64,000 nucleotides of DNA, taken from NCBI GenBank assembly GCA_018398805.1, contig JAGFBZ010000739.1:322501-386500 (forward strand), given 5' to 3'. Source of the stretch: Hirundichthys speculiger (Eukaryota; Chordata; Actinopteri; Beloniformes; Exocoetidae). Within the stretch, counting starts at the first letter, position 1, and each line of letters opens with the position of its first letter. The notes below the pieces were generated by a model. It searched no databases. It had not been told where the DNA came from and saw only the letters and a program-made list of their open reading frames with translations. Both the position numbers and the translations under genes were made by a program. Positions 47,691 through 60,241 of the stretch are shown in pieces.

Positions 47691-48428
47691 ACAGCTCGGC
47701 AGCGTTGCCAGGTGTACGATAATTATTGTATTTGTACGATTATTTGGCCCTCTGTACGATCAATAATCCAAAAAAGGTCAAATGTACTACAATTTGACCA
47801 TTTCAAATGATTGCCTGCCACAACTGTCTGCCGGAGAGTTTCTTTGTTAACCCTGAAGGCATCTGTTCCCATATGACGTCTTTCCAGCCAATTGTGCTTT
47901 GCTGATCGCGAGATCCAAGTGTTTGTCTCAGAACAACTAGCCAACTAGCATGATAGGCTGAACGGTGAGTCAGGACCAGATCAGGAAGTCAAGGAATGAG
48001 ATTTAAAAAAAGTTTAAGCAGAAGAGAAAAACCAAGGGAAAAAATTAGAATGAATTCCAATTCCTCCCTTAACCCTCAATCTCAAAAATGCGTGCTCCTG
48101 CTAAATCCAAGTGCTGTTACGATTCTAAGAACGTCAAATTGAGGGACAAGTTTGAGGGCTGTATCGCCCTCAAAATTTAGATTCTCCGGTACCACCCTTG
48201 GAAGTAAGGGCTACCCAGAAGGTATTGCGTAATTTAGCCAAGACATCTTCAAAAAGTATGGCGACAAAAAGCTAGCTACAAATGTAAGTATTTTTGTAGG
48301 TCTTAAAGATATAAATGTTACGAAACCATCTTATTGTCTTCTTTTCAATGTTATCCCTGTGTCATTTCAGGGAATACAGAGACAACACGGGCTCTGATAC
48401 ATTTTAGGCTGAAGACGTAACTGCACTC

Positions 48429-48433
48429 AAGGG
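48429..48433 (+). repeat. Target-site duplication of gypsy element, left
   Basis: AAGGG, repeated at 53601-53605 directly after the 3' LTR. Confidence 0.9.
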
Positions 48434-48625
48434 TGTAGTGTTGCTACAATTAGGTAGTATCCCTTTAAGAGACTGAGGAAGTCAGGTTGTGTTTACAGTC
48501 TATGTTAGTTGTTGCTGCAGCGAGCTGAGTGATACTGCGAGATGTTACCTGTAAAGACTTCATTGAGAGTTCATTAAAGTTTCAAGTCCAAACACACGAA
48601 ACAGTGAGGACATTGAGTTTCTACA
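48434..48625 (+). repeat. 5' LTR
   Basis: 192 bp, TGTAGTG...TTTCTACA. It differs from the 3' LTR at two transitions (A/G in 'ctgtaaagac', T/C in 'aaagtttcaa'). Confidence 0.95.
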
Positions 48626-48626
48626 A

Positions 48627-48640
48627 TGGCGACGAGGATG
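48627..48640 (+). promoter_or_regulatory. Primer-binding site for tRNA-Ser(GCT)
   Basis: TGGCGACGAGGATG, one base after the 5' LTR, is the exact complement of the last 14 nt of vertebrate tRNA-Ser(GCT) including the CCA end, as recalled. This is where minus-strand DNA synthesis starts. Confidence 0.85.
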
Positions 48641-48969
48641 CTGCGCAATTATTGTGAACAACCCCACGCAACGGACTTACTCCCCGCACACGACCGCTTT
48701 GCCTGCTGAAGCACAGGAGAGCCACGGTGTTGCTGACGGACTCGTGAGTAAACGGCCGAGTGGAAAATAAATAAATAAATCCAAAAGACCTCCGGAGCAC
48801 GGATAATACGGACTAAACTCCCATCTCGAAAGCTCCGCTGGTTAGCATCACTCAGCACCGCAGTCGAGAGGGACGTGCTAATGCTAAAAAAAAAAAAAAT
48901 AAAATAAAAAAAAAACAAGACAAAAGACTAGCTACGTGACAAACGAAAAACGAAACAACAACAACAACA
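48641..48969 (+). other. Gypsy untranslated leader
   Basis: About 330 bp between the primer site and the gag ATG, with an A-rich stretch at 48887-48915. A packaging signal would lie here in the family, but none can be pointed to. Confidence 0.6.
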
Positions 48970-49885
48970 ATGGCTGGCGTGGCTGAATTACCCTCATTCC
49001 CCCTCTTTGACGTAAATGCAGAACCAGCCTCACTTTCCCCGAAATGGAAAAAGTGGATGAAGAGATTCGAAACATTTCTCACTGCAGCTGCCATAACTGA
49101 TAGAACAAGAAAAAGGGCTATGCTTCTGTACTATGCTGGAGAACAAGTGCAGGACATCTTGAGACTTTTCCTGAAAAAGGACAACCAGATGATTTTGATA
49201 AGGCAGTGCAGTTACTCACCGAATACTTCAGTCCAAGTCAATATGTAGAATATGAAATCTACATATTTCGACAATCAAAACAAAACCCAGGTGAAACTGT
49301 TGATGCATTTCGCACCAGACTGAGACAATTAGCCCAGAATTGTGAATTTGCTAATGTGGACAAAGAAATAAAGTCTCAAATAATACTCAGCTGCACATCA
49401 TCACGTCTCAGGAGAAGGGCACTGAGAGACCCAGATATAACTCTTAAAGGACTTTTGGATCTTGCCAGAGCTTTTGAAACGTCAGAACTTCAGGCCTCTG
49501 ACATGGAAAACAACATTAATGAAACGGCACAGGTTGCAGCCATGTCCAACACAAGAAATAAAAAATGGACCTCTGGACCCCAAAACAGCGAACACAGAAC
49601 AGCGAAATCAGCAAAAGATGAAATGCAGGAACTGCGGAGGTATGTTCCCTCATCAGGGTGGGTCAGTCGGCATGTCCAGCGAAAGGCGTCCAGTGTCGAG
49701 CATGTGGGAAATTCAATCACTACGCCCGCTGCTGTCTCTCTGAACCTGACAAAAAGGTAAAACAAAACCAATATGGACAGAAAATGAAACCAACACAAAG
49801 CACACAAAAGATGACATGGCCTAACCGACGCAGACAAGTTAAAACCATTCTCACAAACGATGCTGAAACCGCCCCCATCAGTCAT
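48970..49885 (+). pseudogene. gag: gag, frameshifted
   Basis: ATG at 48970 (MAGVAELPSFPLFDVN) after an ACA repeat. Gag forms the particle that packages element RNA. The capsid-like region has 'PKWKKWMKRFETFL' and, after a shift at about 49160, 'NPGETVDAFRTRLRQLAQNC', typical of gypsy gag. Near 49620-49740 the nucleocapsid shows a CRNCGG.FPHQG knuckle in one frame and CPAKGVQCRACGKFNHYARC in the next, split by two further shifts. A fourth shift near 49830-49890 leads to the protease frame. That last one might be a natural gag-pol frameshift, but the earlier ones are not. No in-frame stop other than those caused by the shifts was found. Confidence 0.9.
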
Positions 49886-52800
49886 CTAGCTGCTCTACTG
49901 ACTCAAGCACGGATGAGGAGTATGTTTTCATCACAAAAGATGCAGAGGGCAGAGAACCGCCAGTGAGGTCAGTCATGATAGCTGGTGAAAATATTGATGT
50001 TCTTATTGATTCAGGAGCCTCAGCTAACCTCCTGGATGGAAAAACTTACAGCATGTTGAGACACAAACTCAAACTTGAGCAGTCAAGTAAAAGAATTTAT
50101 CCTTATGGTGCAAAAAAAAACTCCTCTCTCCCTCCATGGCAAAGCCACCACAACAGTCTCTGCTAATGGACGAGCGACACAGGCTGCATTCTACATCGTT
50201 GAGGGAAGCTACGGCTCACTGCTGGGCCATGACACTGCAACTACACTGGGACTCATACATGTGGTACACTGCACTCAGGCGATTCCACAGGACGTGTCTA
50301 AAGCAGACCAGCTGCTCTTACAATATCCAAGTCTCACCTCAGGCATAGGGAAGCTGAAAAACTTCCAAGTCAAGCTGCACATTGACCAAAGTGTGCGACC
50401 AATTGTCCAGCCCCATCGTCGCATTCCCTTTCATATGAGGAAGAAAGTAGAGGAGGAGCTACAATGCTTGGAGGACCAAGGCATCATTGAAAAAGTAGAG
50501 GGTCCAACACCATGGGTATCACCCATTGTGGCATCACCAAAACCAAAAAACCCAGAGAAAATACGCCTCTGCATAGATATGCGCCTGCCCAATACAGCCG
50601 TGCAAAGAGAGAGACACATATCACCTACTGTGGATGACATTGTGCACGATCTCAACGGTGCGACCATGTTCTCAAAACTGGACCTCAACGCAGGTTATCA
50701 CCAACTGGAACTAGCACCTGAATCCAGATACATCACTACATTCTCGACACATATTGGACTGAGACGGTACACACGACTCATCTTTGGAATTTCTTCCGCA
50801 GCAGAAGTCTTCCAACACGCAATCCAAAATGTGCTCCACGGAATACGGGGAGTCAGAAACTTCAGTGATGATATCATCATTTTTGGCACCACCCCTGCAG
50901 AGCATGATCGTTCCCTGGAGGAGGTTTTCAAACGTCTCCATGACAACAATCTCACGATCAACAGGGACAAATGTGAATTCCCACAAAACATCTCTGGAGT
51001 TCTATGGCTATGTTTTCTCCAAGAACGGTATCTCAGCTGACCCTAAGAAAATAGAAGCCATCACACACATGTCACTTCCACAGAACCCAAGTGAAGTCCG
51101 CAGCCTACTGGGGATGGCCAACTACAGCGCTCGTTTCATCCCAGACTTCTCCTCCATCACCCAGCCACTACGCGAGCTCACAAGGAAAGATACAGAGTGG
51201 TCATGGAAAGCAGAACACACAGAGGCCCTCAACCGACTGAAAGACAGGTTGGTCAGTAATCCAGTCATGAGCTATTTTCATCCTGACAGACAGACAAACG
51301 TCATCGTGGACGCCAGTCCAGTTGGTCTCGGCGCCATCCTGGCGCAGACTGACAAAAAGGAAAACAAGACATACATTGTAGCCTATGCGAGCAGGGCTCT
51401 GACCCCGGTGGAGCAGCGATATTCCCAGACGGAACGAGAGGCGCTGGCTATCGTTTGGAGTTGCGAGCATTTCCATCTTTATCTGTACGGCGCTGAATTC
51501 AACATGATCACAGACCACAAACCGTTAGAGCTCATCTTCAACAACCCAAAGTCCAAGCCTCCTGCACGGATAGAAAGATGGGCCCTCAGACTGCAACCTT
51601 ACAAGTTCAAGGTGATCCACAAGGCTGGAAAGTCAAACCCGGCAGATTACATGTCTCGCCATCCACAAACACTCCACACACCCCCAGCATCACAGATGAT
51701 GTTGACACTGAAATGCATGTCTCCTTCATTGCAGCGCATGCAGTACCCAAAGCGATGACTCTTGACGAAGTAAAAAGAGAGACTTTAGGAGATCCACTGC
51801 TGCAAACATATTGTCAAAGTGATTCACTCAGGAAACTGGAAGAGCCTGCATGACAATGTCGCGCAATTTGATCTGTCAGTCCTGAGAAACATTTTACAAC
51901 ATCAGAGAAGAGCTTACAACTCTACAAGGTGGCAGCCTCGTTCTCAGGGGCAGCAGCAGACTCGTTATATGCCTCAGACCCTGCAATCCAGAGCACTTGC
52001 ACTCGCTCATGAAGGGCATCAAGGCATCGTCAAAACTAAGCAGCTACTCCGGGAGAAAGTCTGGTTTCCAGGAATAGACAAACAGGCTGAAGAACTGATA
52101 TCCCGCTGTCTTCCTTCCTTGTCAATCATCCACACCCAGAACTGAGCATCAGCCACTACAAATGTCAGAACTTCCACATGGACCTTGGAAAAATGTTTCA
52201 GTGGATTTCTGTGGACCCTTCCCTTCAGGTGACTACCTGTTAGTCATCTTGGATGAATATTCAAGATTCCCCTTTGTCGAGATTATGCAATGCAATCTAC
52301 ATCAGCATGCAAACTCTTCCCTGTCATGGACAAAATCTTTTCAAACTGTGGGCATACCAGAAGTGGTGAAAAGTGATAACGGCCCTCCATTCTCAAGCAA
52401 AGACTTTTCAGATTTTGCAAGGTACCTCGGTTTCCACCACAGAAAGATCACCCCCTACTGGCCGCAGGCCAACGCTGAAGTTGAAAGGTTTAACAGGACT
52501 CTGACCAAAGCAATACACACAGCTGCGGTGGAAGGCAAGCCGTGGAAACAGGAGCTATACAAGTTCCTCAGGAACTACCGTGCAACCCCTCATCACACCA
52601 CCAACCGGCCTCCGCTGAAGTTTTCTATGGTCGTCCCATAGCAATAAGCTACCATCCATCTCTCATCCTCCCGACGATGAAGCACTCCGTCTGACGGATG
52701 GATTGAAAAAAGACAGGATGAAGCATTATGCAGACAGAAGGAGGAACGCATCACACTCTGAACTCAAGGAGGGTGATGTTGTACTGATACAACAGAGGAA

Positions 52801-53095
52801 AACAGGAAAACTTGTAACACCATTCAACCCTAACCCATACAAAGTCATCACAGTGAAAGGAACAATGGTCACTGCACAGAGACATGAACACAAAATCACA
52901 AGGCACAGATCACACTTCAAACTCCTGAAACACAAACCGGAAGTCCCGCTCACAATAGGAGACACTGACAACAGTGATGATGACAGTGTTAGCGGACACA
53001 CAGGCAATCCTGAGCATGTTGACCCTGAAGCCAGGAGGAGATACCCTGTGAGGGTAAACAGACGACCTCCTCAAAGACTTGTGACTGAACTGTAG
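49886..53095 (+). pseudogene. pol: pol: protease, RT, RNase H, integrase; frameshifted
   Basis: Protease with LIDSGASANLLDG at about 49995-50040. A shift falls at the A9 run (about 50111). The reverse transcriptase (50390-51000) has RLCIDMR, FSKLDLNAGYHQL and the active-site block FSDDIIIFG. A shift near 51000 precedes 'GMANYSARFIPDFS' and the RNase H (51300-51665: DASPVGLGAIL, TEREALAIVW, TDHKPLELIF, NPADYMSRHP). Shifts near 51690 and 51820 lead to the integrase: zinc-binding HEGHQGIVKTKQL broken after its first Cys at about 52110, then the DDE core (VDFCGPF, KSDNGPPF, NAEVERFNRT). A shift near 52615 precedes a GPY/F-type C-terminus ('PFNPNPYKVITVKGT'), ending at TAG 53093. All catalytic residues are present. 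About six frameshifts lie within pol, with no independent stop. Confidence 0.93.
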
Positions 53096-53392
53096 CAAAG
53101 GCTATAAGGAGTGGTGAGATATTGATGAGTTCCCACCACAGCCTCTCATCACAGAAATGTTTATGTTGCTGATTCAATAATTGTACTGTAACATGGTTTC
53201 AGAATTGCTTAGAGACATTATTCTCAGTTATTCATTTAATGTTATATATATATATCTGATTTTGAATTAATGGCACAGGACTGAGTAACAGCTACTCCTA
53301 ATTTGAAAAATATTTTAAGTCTGTTAGTCCTATCTGTTTATTAAGTCAGGTCAGATTAAGTAAAGTTAAATTCAAGGAAAGACATTTCATTC
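53096..53392 (+). other. Gypsy 3' untranslated region
   Basis: About 300 bp of AT-rich DNA with a short (TA)n (53245-53255) between the pol stop and the polypurine tract. No env-like frame. Confidence 0.7.
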
Positions 53393-53408
53393 GAAAGAAA
53401 AGGAGGGA
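53393..53408 (+). promoter_or_regulatory. Polypurine tract
   Basis: GAAAGAAAAGGAGGGA directly before the 3' LTR, the primer for plus-strand DNA. Confidence 0.9.
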
Positions 53409-53600
53409 TGTAGTGTTGCTACAATTAGGTAGTATCCCTTTAAGAGACTGAGGAAGTCAGGTTGTGTTTACAGTCTATGTTAGTTGTTGCTGCAGCGAGC
53501 TGAGTGATACTGCGAGATGTTACCTGTGAAGACTTCATTGAGAGTTCATTAAAGCTTCAAGTCCAAACACACGAAACAGTGAGGACATTGAGTTTCTACA
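53409..53600 (+). repeat. 3' LTR
   Basis: 192 bp, same ends as the 5' LTR and two substitutions from it. AAGGG follows at 53601-53605. Confidence 0.95.
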
Positions 53601-54048
53601 AAGGGGTGTCCCATTTCTAAGTCACAAGATAGCCCTGACACTTACTCTTGAGGTTAAGATTTAGGGTTAAGGGAGGAATTGGAATTCACCCTTAGTCTCC
53701 AAAATCGCCTCCAGGCCTCATAATTTGGCTCTTAGTTCCCACCTCTCATTTGTTTTTGGGGGACACATTAGTCTAACGCAACTGTGAGTTTGTGCTGATG
53801 TGGTGCCGTTAACCCATTACGTACTGACGCCTCGAAGCTGTGAGGGCCTGTGGGACGCTATTGATCACTAGAGTGATTATATTTGACTATAGCGCACTAT
53901 TGAGCTTGTTATTTAGGTTATAACAGATGTACCACAATTTCCCTCAAAATACGATAGTTTTGAGTCTCTGGTATGATAATCTTACATTTCCCACCTGGCA
54001 ACGCTACAGCTCGGCCTCGGCTGGAAACCCAAACACACCGGACGCATA

Positions 54049-54261
54049 CACACGTGGACAAAATTGTTGGTACCCCTCAGTTAAAGAAGGAAAAACCCAC
54101 AATTCTCACTGAAATCACTTGAAACTTACAAAAGTAACAATAAATAAAAATTTTATGAAAATCAAATAATCAAAATCAGCCATCACTTTTGAATTGTTGA
54201 TTAACATAATTATTTAAAAAAACAAACTAATGAAATAGGGCTAGACAAAAATGATGGTACC
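54049..54261 (+). repeat. Left terminal inverted repeat (IR/DR)
   Basis: 213 bp, with the outer repeat at 54053-54075 and the inner repeat at 54244-54261. These are the expected transposase-binding sites. Confidence 0.92.
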
Positions 54262-54428
54262 TCTATAAAAGATTGAAAACTTTTTGACCAGAGTGACGTG
54301 ATTAACTCAGGTGTGTCCTTTAATTGACATCACAGGTGTTTACAAACTCATAATCAGTCAGTCTGCCTATTTAAAGGCAGACAAGTAGTCACTTTGCTGT
54401 TTGGGGAAAGGTGTGTACCACACTGAAC

Positions 54429-55456
<1,028 letters not shown>

Positions 55457-55462
55457 GTTATG

Positions 55463-55675
55463 GGTACCATCATTTTTGTCCAGCCCTATTTCATTAGTTT
55501 TTTTTTTTAAATAATTATGTTAATCAACAATTCAAAAGTGATGGCTGATTTTGATTATTTGATTTTCAATAAATTTTTATTTATTGTTACTTTTGTAAGT
55601 TTCAAGTGATTTCAGTGAGAATTGTGGGTTTTTCCTTCTTTAACTGAGGGGTACCAACAATTTTGTCCACGTGTG
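55463..55675 (-). repeat. Right terminal inverted repeat (IR/DR)
   Basis: 213 bp, the reverse complement of the left repeat apart from about four differences. Confidence 0.92.
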
Positions 55676-55677
55676 TA

Positions 55678-56164
55678 TGTGGTGGCGGGTTGTGGTTTTC
55701 CTCCGCTGCAGGCGGAGGAGTGACACGGTGGCTTGGGGGGGAGCTGGACCACTGGGGGACAAATTGACACACCTGCACTTCATTACGAAGCTTTGGCTCT
55801 CTACTCATGGAGGAGCTACGCCGGCTCCCGGAGGACGCGAGGGACCGCCATCCGCCGCATCCGGGCCTGCTGGAGAAATTCTAAATAAAAAGGCTTTAAA
55901 AACCCTGTATGCTTTGTTGTTGTGCTTCCCGGCTCACAACCCTGAGGAGTTTAGAGCCGCTGTAGCGGATCTTTAGCAGAGTCGAGCGGACAGTCGGGTC
56001 TGTGATGTTTTTGAAGCGTGCTGCAGTGCTGCTGGTGGGACCACTCCCACCGAACAGGATGGGCACAGCGTTCCATGTATCCTGGGCTGTAAAAAGTAAC
56101 CAAAACTCACTCTTTGCGCTAGACATACATTAGCCATCAATTATCAAATATTTATTGTAGTTGG
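55678..56164. other. No gene recognised
   Basis: 55680-55880 is GC-rich with an AATAAA at 55884. It may be the continuation of a host or repeat sequence interrupted by the Tc1. No domain in the overlapping frames. Confidence 0.35.
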
Positions 56165-56420
56165 AGACATTGGTAGGTACTCCAGGTACTCCGTCTTTCC
56201 TCCCACAAGCCCAAACACATGCAGGTCAGGTTAATTAGTGCTTCTAAATTGCCCGCAGGAGTGATGGTGAGTATGTGGTTGTTCATCTGTGATGGACTGG
56301 TGACCTGTCCAGGGTGGACCCCTGCCTTTCACCTGAAGAGAGCTGGGATCGACTCCAGTAGATCCCTGTGACCTTAGAAAGGACCATGGATGATGGGTGG
56401 ATGGATCCGAAAGAGTCACT
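56165..56420 (+). repeat. SINE body, second copy
   Basis: 'tctttcctcccacaagccca', 'ttaattagtgcttctaaatt' and 'gatggactggtgacctgtcc' match the widespread fish SINE body also seen at 5230-5395. The tRNA-like 5' part is missing. It ends in a GATGGATGG-type tail. Confidence 0.6.
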
Positions 56421-57622
56421 GCATCCAAGCCTGAGTAGACTGAGTAAATGTTGTGGGTTTCTTGTTACAGTGACAACCCATGCGGTACAAGTTACATTTT
56501 CTTTGCCGTTAATATTTCATGCGGTCTTGGGAAGAGCATGTTTCACTGAGAATCATTTATTCATGTCAACTATGGACACAGTTGAAAATATTTACGATGC
56601 CTTCTGTTGAATTTTCTAAATGTCTTCAGCAAAACACTCATTTGTTAATTTATATATATATATTTTTTTTTTTTGAGCAGGCTGTAAATAGCTTTGCTAT
56701 TGACACGTATATTAGCTTTTTTTTCTATATAATTAGCAATGCATGCGAGTATCTCTGATAAACTGCTCCTGTCAAAGTCAGTCTGTAATGGAAAATGAAT
56801 CCCTGCGTCAGAATCATGACACGTTCAAGTCTCAGCACCTGTCTCATGTTCCAAATTCTCCATAAGAGCTCCATTAGCATGTGATTCAGCTCAACTCCAT
56901 CAAAACAGCCACCTGTGATTTTAAAATGACACTTTGTCACTGATGGAGTGAGAAGCACGAACATTAAAAGTGTAGATGCGGAGCTTTAGACTCAGCCGCC
57001 TCACTGTTATCTCGGTCACTTTCTCTCTGCTGCATTTTGAGGAAGAAGTAGCTTTACTTTATACTTAAAAAGCAGAAAGGAAAGGGTCCAATTACTACAC
57101 CCGCCTGCAGTGCTCCACTCGCACATCCTCCTTCTCCCCCCGGGTAGGAGAAAGCCACATCGATTTAGATAGATAAGGGGCTTGACAAAATGGGAGAAAG
57201 ACATAATTCCATTTGTCTTGGTCCGGTCTATCCCACGTGAGGCGCGAAGTGTTACTGCTGTCAGCTCTGCTCTACACCTGTTTGGGTGAGATAAAAATCG
57301 TATCTCGTGACAGCTGCCCTTTAATCACTTCCGCTGGTGCGCGACCCAGAGTGGCGCGCCACTGGTATACGAATGCTGCCATTCCCCTTGTCACTTTGCT
57401 TTCTCAGGGCTTCAATAAGTGACCTTGAGCCAAAAAGAGAAAGAAATAATAATAATAATACATCCACGCTACGAGATAGAACCCTTCATTCAACTGGTTA
57501 TGTTCTTAACTGCACAAAATCAATCAGTCCATCAAATGTCTGTCCCAGTTGAGTTAACAGAACAGGCGAGAAATAGCACGTGAGCTGTTAAACAAAGTAG
57601 GACCATGATTATTTCATGACAG
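56421..57622. other. No gene recognised
   Basis: (TA)n and T-run at 56652-56677. No exon or element ends found. Confidence 0.4.
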
Positions 57623-58233
57623 ACTAGAAAAGCACTTGGAGAGCTCTGCCAAGCGCAACAATTCCCATATAGCGATTTACAGATTGCGATAAAATCCATG
57701 TTCTGCAGGACTAGAAGCTATGTTCTGACATTCATGTAAGGGGTCAACAAATAAGATGACACTTGTCATATTAAGTTAAGATGACAGTAGAATAACACTT
57801 AACAAGGTTTGTTTTGTTACTTCGTATTGTTTTTAAATCATGTCATTATTTTACAGTAATTAATAACATATTCAAAAAAGATCGAGGATTTAAAACATAT
57901 TTGTTTAATTTTAATGACCTCTCATGGACCACCTGCAGTCCGTCACGACGGCCCACCAGGGGGCCGCGGCCCACACTTTGGGAATCACTGTGATAGAGGT
58001 TCCCATTGTCAATCCCTAGTCAAATTTCATGAGTTTTGGGCAATAATTAACGGAGATATTGAGAAACAAAATTTTTCAGCCCCATTGACCGCAATGTTAT
58101 CAAAAATTTGAAAGTGATCAAGAATTTCTTTCGGATCACACCCAAAATGAAATCAGTTCTTCATTTTCACATTTCTGACAACTTCTGAAAATTTCTTCAA
58201 AATCCATCCATAACTTTTTGAGTTATCATGAAC

Positions 58234-58272
<39 letters not shown>
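57623..58272 (+). repeat. Interspersed repeat family A with nested hAT MITE
   Basis: Left part 57623-57705 and right part 57990-58272 match 5408-5850. Between them lies a truncated hAT MITE. The right end expands into (ACAG)n at 58233-58272. Confidence 0.8.
57706..57989 (-). mobile_element. Truncated hAT MITE inside family A repeat
   Basis: Matches 43843-44122 ('gtcaacaaataagatgacac', 'ggcccaccagggggccgcgg') through the GGGAATCACTG end. About 100 bp are missing on its left. Confidence 0.85.
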
Positions 58273-58274
<2 letters not shown>

Positions 58275-60241
58275 TGCTGGCAAAAACATAAGCTCCTTGG
58301 CTGAAATAAATCTCAGCTGCATCAATTATTTTTTCATGCAAATAGATAATAAATTAACTGAATTCCAGTCGTAGCCAAGTCTTGTTATTTAAGTTTATTC
58401 TCAGTCTCACTCAGATCTTCTTATTCACCAAGTGGTTAAAGACTGTTTTTGCCACGAGACTGACATTTGACAAATGCAACTTAGTTTGAAAGTAACAAAT
58501 CTTGAAAAAAATACAATAATAAAAAAAAAAAGATTAAATCAAAATTGAGATTTGACCCCACAATGAATCAAGAAACCTCTATTCAAAGTGACCAAATGAA
58601 GAAAAAAAAAAAAAAAAGCAGGAATAGACCAAATACATCAAATTATGCATTTTTAAAGGGAAACTTGAAATGGCAGCTCAGGTACTTGATGCCATGACGT
58701 CACCCAGTTGCAGCAGCTCCTCCTCCTCATATCGCTCGTTATTTGCTTTAAATCTACGGTCTTATCGTCCTGCCTAATTTCTATTGTCAGTTTTTTTTCT
58801 TTTTAAATGGGCGACTTACAGAGTGAAATAAGTGCGTGCAAATGCATGATGCTGAACAGAGAACAGTATATATGCTGAGGGTTTATATTAAGTGACATAA
58901 ACTGAACTGAAAATAAAAAGAAAAGAAAAATAATATTGTGCCCTCCTCCTCTCGTCCTTGTCCACTGAGTCCAGACACTGTTGTGTGCTGTAGATAGTTA
59001 CATCCAGTCTCAGGCTTTCTAAAATGCTCCTTTTATATCCAGTCATGTTTCTGACGACCAATTAACCTAATTAATTGTCAAATGCTCCTCCGTTTGATTT
59101 TGACTTGCACCAGTTACTCTACCACCCTCTGAGATGTGTTTTTGAATGTTTTTGAAACTCGGCACATCCGTCAAGAAATGTGTTTTACAAGAAAAAAAAA
59201 AAGGACATTTTTAAAACAGTAGAAGCAGATAAATCACAGCACGTTGCAACTGAACGTTTAGGACTCGTTGAAATATTCAAGTCTCTTCGTAGATGGTAGA
59301 GTCATCATTGATTACAGACAATATACTTCAAAAAAACACATAAAAAACAAAAGAGAATGAAAAAAAACCTTGCTGCATTAACTCAGGACTGAAATGTTCT
59401 TATTTTTTGCTTTGAGAAGCAGTTCAGTCATGCTTCAAAAAGGACTTATTGTGACTGAACACCATTGTTTCCAGCTAAAACAGAAGCAAGGCGACTCCCA
59501 GGAGCGTTTTCAGGCTGACAGGAGAGCAGCATTTTATCCTTAGACTTGCTGTTTTCCAATTACTCCATCTGCTTATTGGTCTATTCAAAGAGCACGAGAT
59601 CCTCGCCTTTTGCATCCCTCCCACCGTCTTTTTTTCCCCACAGCTTGCTTGTTTCTGTTAAATCCTCCATCTGGGAGAACTTTAAAATGAAAATTTCCAT
59701 GTTAAGGTTCAGTAACTTTACCAATCTGTGTATCATTCATTCTTTCTATTTTCAATCGTCAATCAAAAATTTAGAAAAAAAAAAAAGTGACATTTTTATG
59801 ACTTTTCGTTTTTAAATCTAACACAAAAAAAAGAAAAAATGCTTGTTTTTTTTTTATATTTCAATTTCAGACTTGGATCAAAAATATGAATTAAAAAACG
59901 GACCACAGAATTTGTTTTGTAATCGAGGACTGGACTTTCTGTTGTCATTACACATCTGTGCCACTAGATGGAGCCGCACTAAAGTAACCAGCTAGAGAAC
60001 AGCAGGACAGTGAACACATGGAGCAGATCTGATGGAACATGGAGGAATGACGCCAAAGTTTTGTTGCAGTGCAGAATTTTTTTTTTTTAAACAGATTTGT
60101 TAATATTGCTACCTGAGTTGCTACCTGAAATGTAAAGTTCACAGATTTTTATCGCTCTCCATGTCTGTTTTAGCTTTTCTGTTTGTTTTTCCGCCAATTC
60201 ATTTCCGGTTCCACAGCAGCCAGTAACAGACTTTTCAAAAC
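58273..60241. other. No gene recognised
   Basis: About 2 kb with A-runs at 58522, 58600 and 59191. No exon or transposon ends. 59930-60240 may be the left part of the element ending at 60340. Confidence 0.35.

Larger units (their letters stand above)
48434..53600 (+). mobile_element. Full-length Ty3/gypsy retrotransposon (mag-like)
   Basis: 5167 bp with two 192-bp LTRs, a tRNA-Ser primer-binding site, gag with zinc knuckles, pol in the order protease-RT-RNase H-integrase (the gypsy order), a polypurine tract and a 5-bp AAGGG duplication. Short LTRs, tRNA-Ser priming and paired zinc knuckles fit the mag lineage, which is an inference. No env is present. The LTRs differ at 2 of 192 sites, so the insertion is young, yet coding frames shift about ten times. 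Confidence 0.95.
48048..53691. mobile_element. Non-autonomous TIR element, copy 2, split by gypsy
   Basis: The left end 'gaatgaattccaattcctcc' and right end GGAATTGGAATTCACCC match copy 1 at 1461-1985. TTA lies on both sides (48045-48047, 53692-53694). The left part (48048-48433) and right part (53601-53691) together make about 480 bp. The break falls after 'gtaactgcactcaaggg', which in copy 1 is 'gtaactgcacaaggcaca'. Confidence 0.8.
47701..54005. mobile_element. Outermost of three nested elements (AGCGTTGCCAGGTG TIR)
   Basis: Ends AGCGTTGCCAGGTG (47701-47714) and CACCTGGCAACGCT (53992-54005) are perfect 14-bp inverted repeats, flanked by identical 10-mers ACAGCTCGGC (47691-47700 and 54006-54015). 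Without the later insertions the element is about 660 bp (47701-48047 plus 53692-54005), with no coding frame. A 9-10 bp duplication points to a Mutator-like element, but no transposase supports this. Confidence 0.75.

Noticed and set aside
58233..58272. (ACAG)n tract considered as a CRISPR-like or minisatellite array
   Set aside because: It is a simple tetranucleotide repeat at the end of a dispersed repeat, without spacers.
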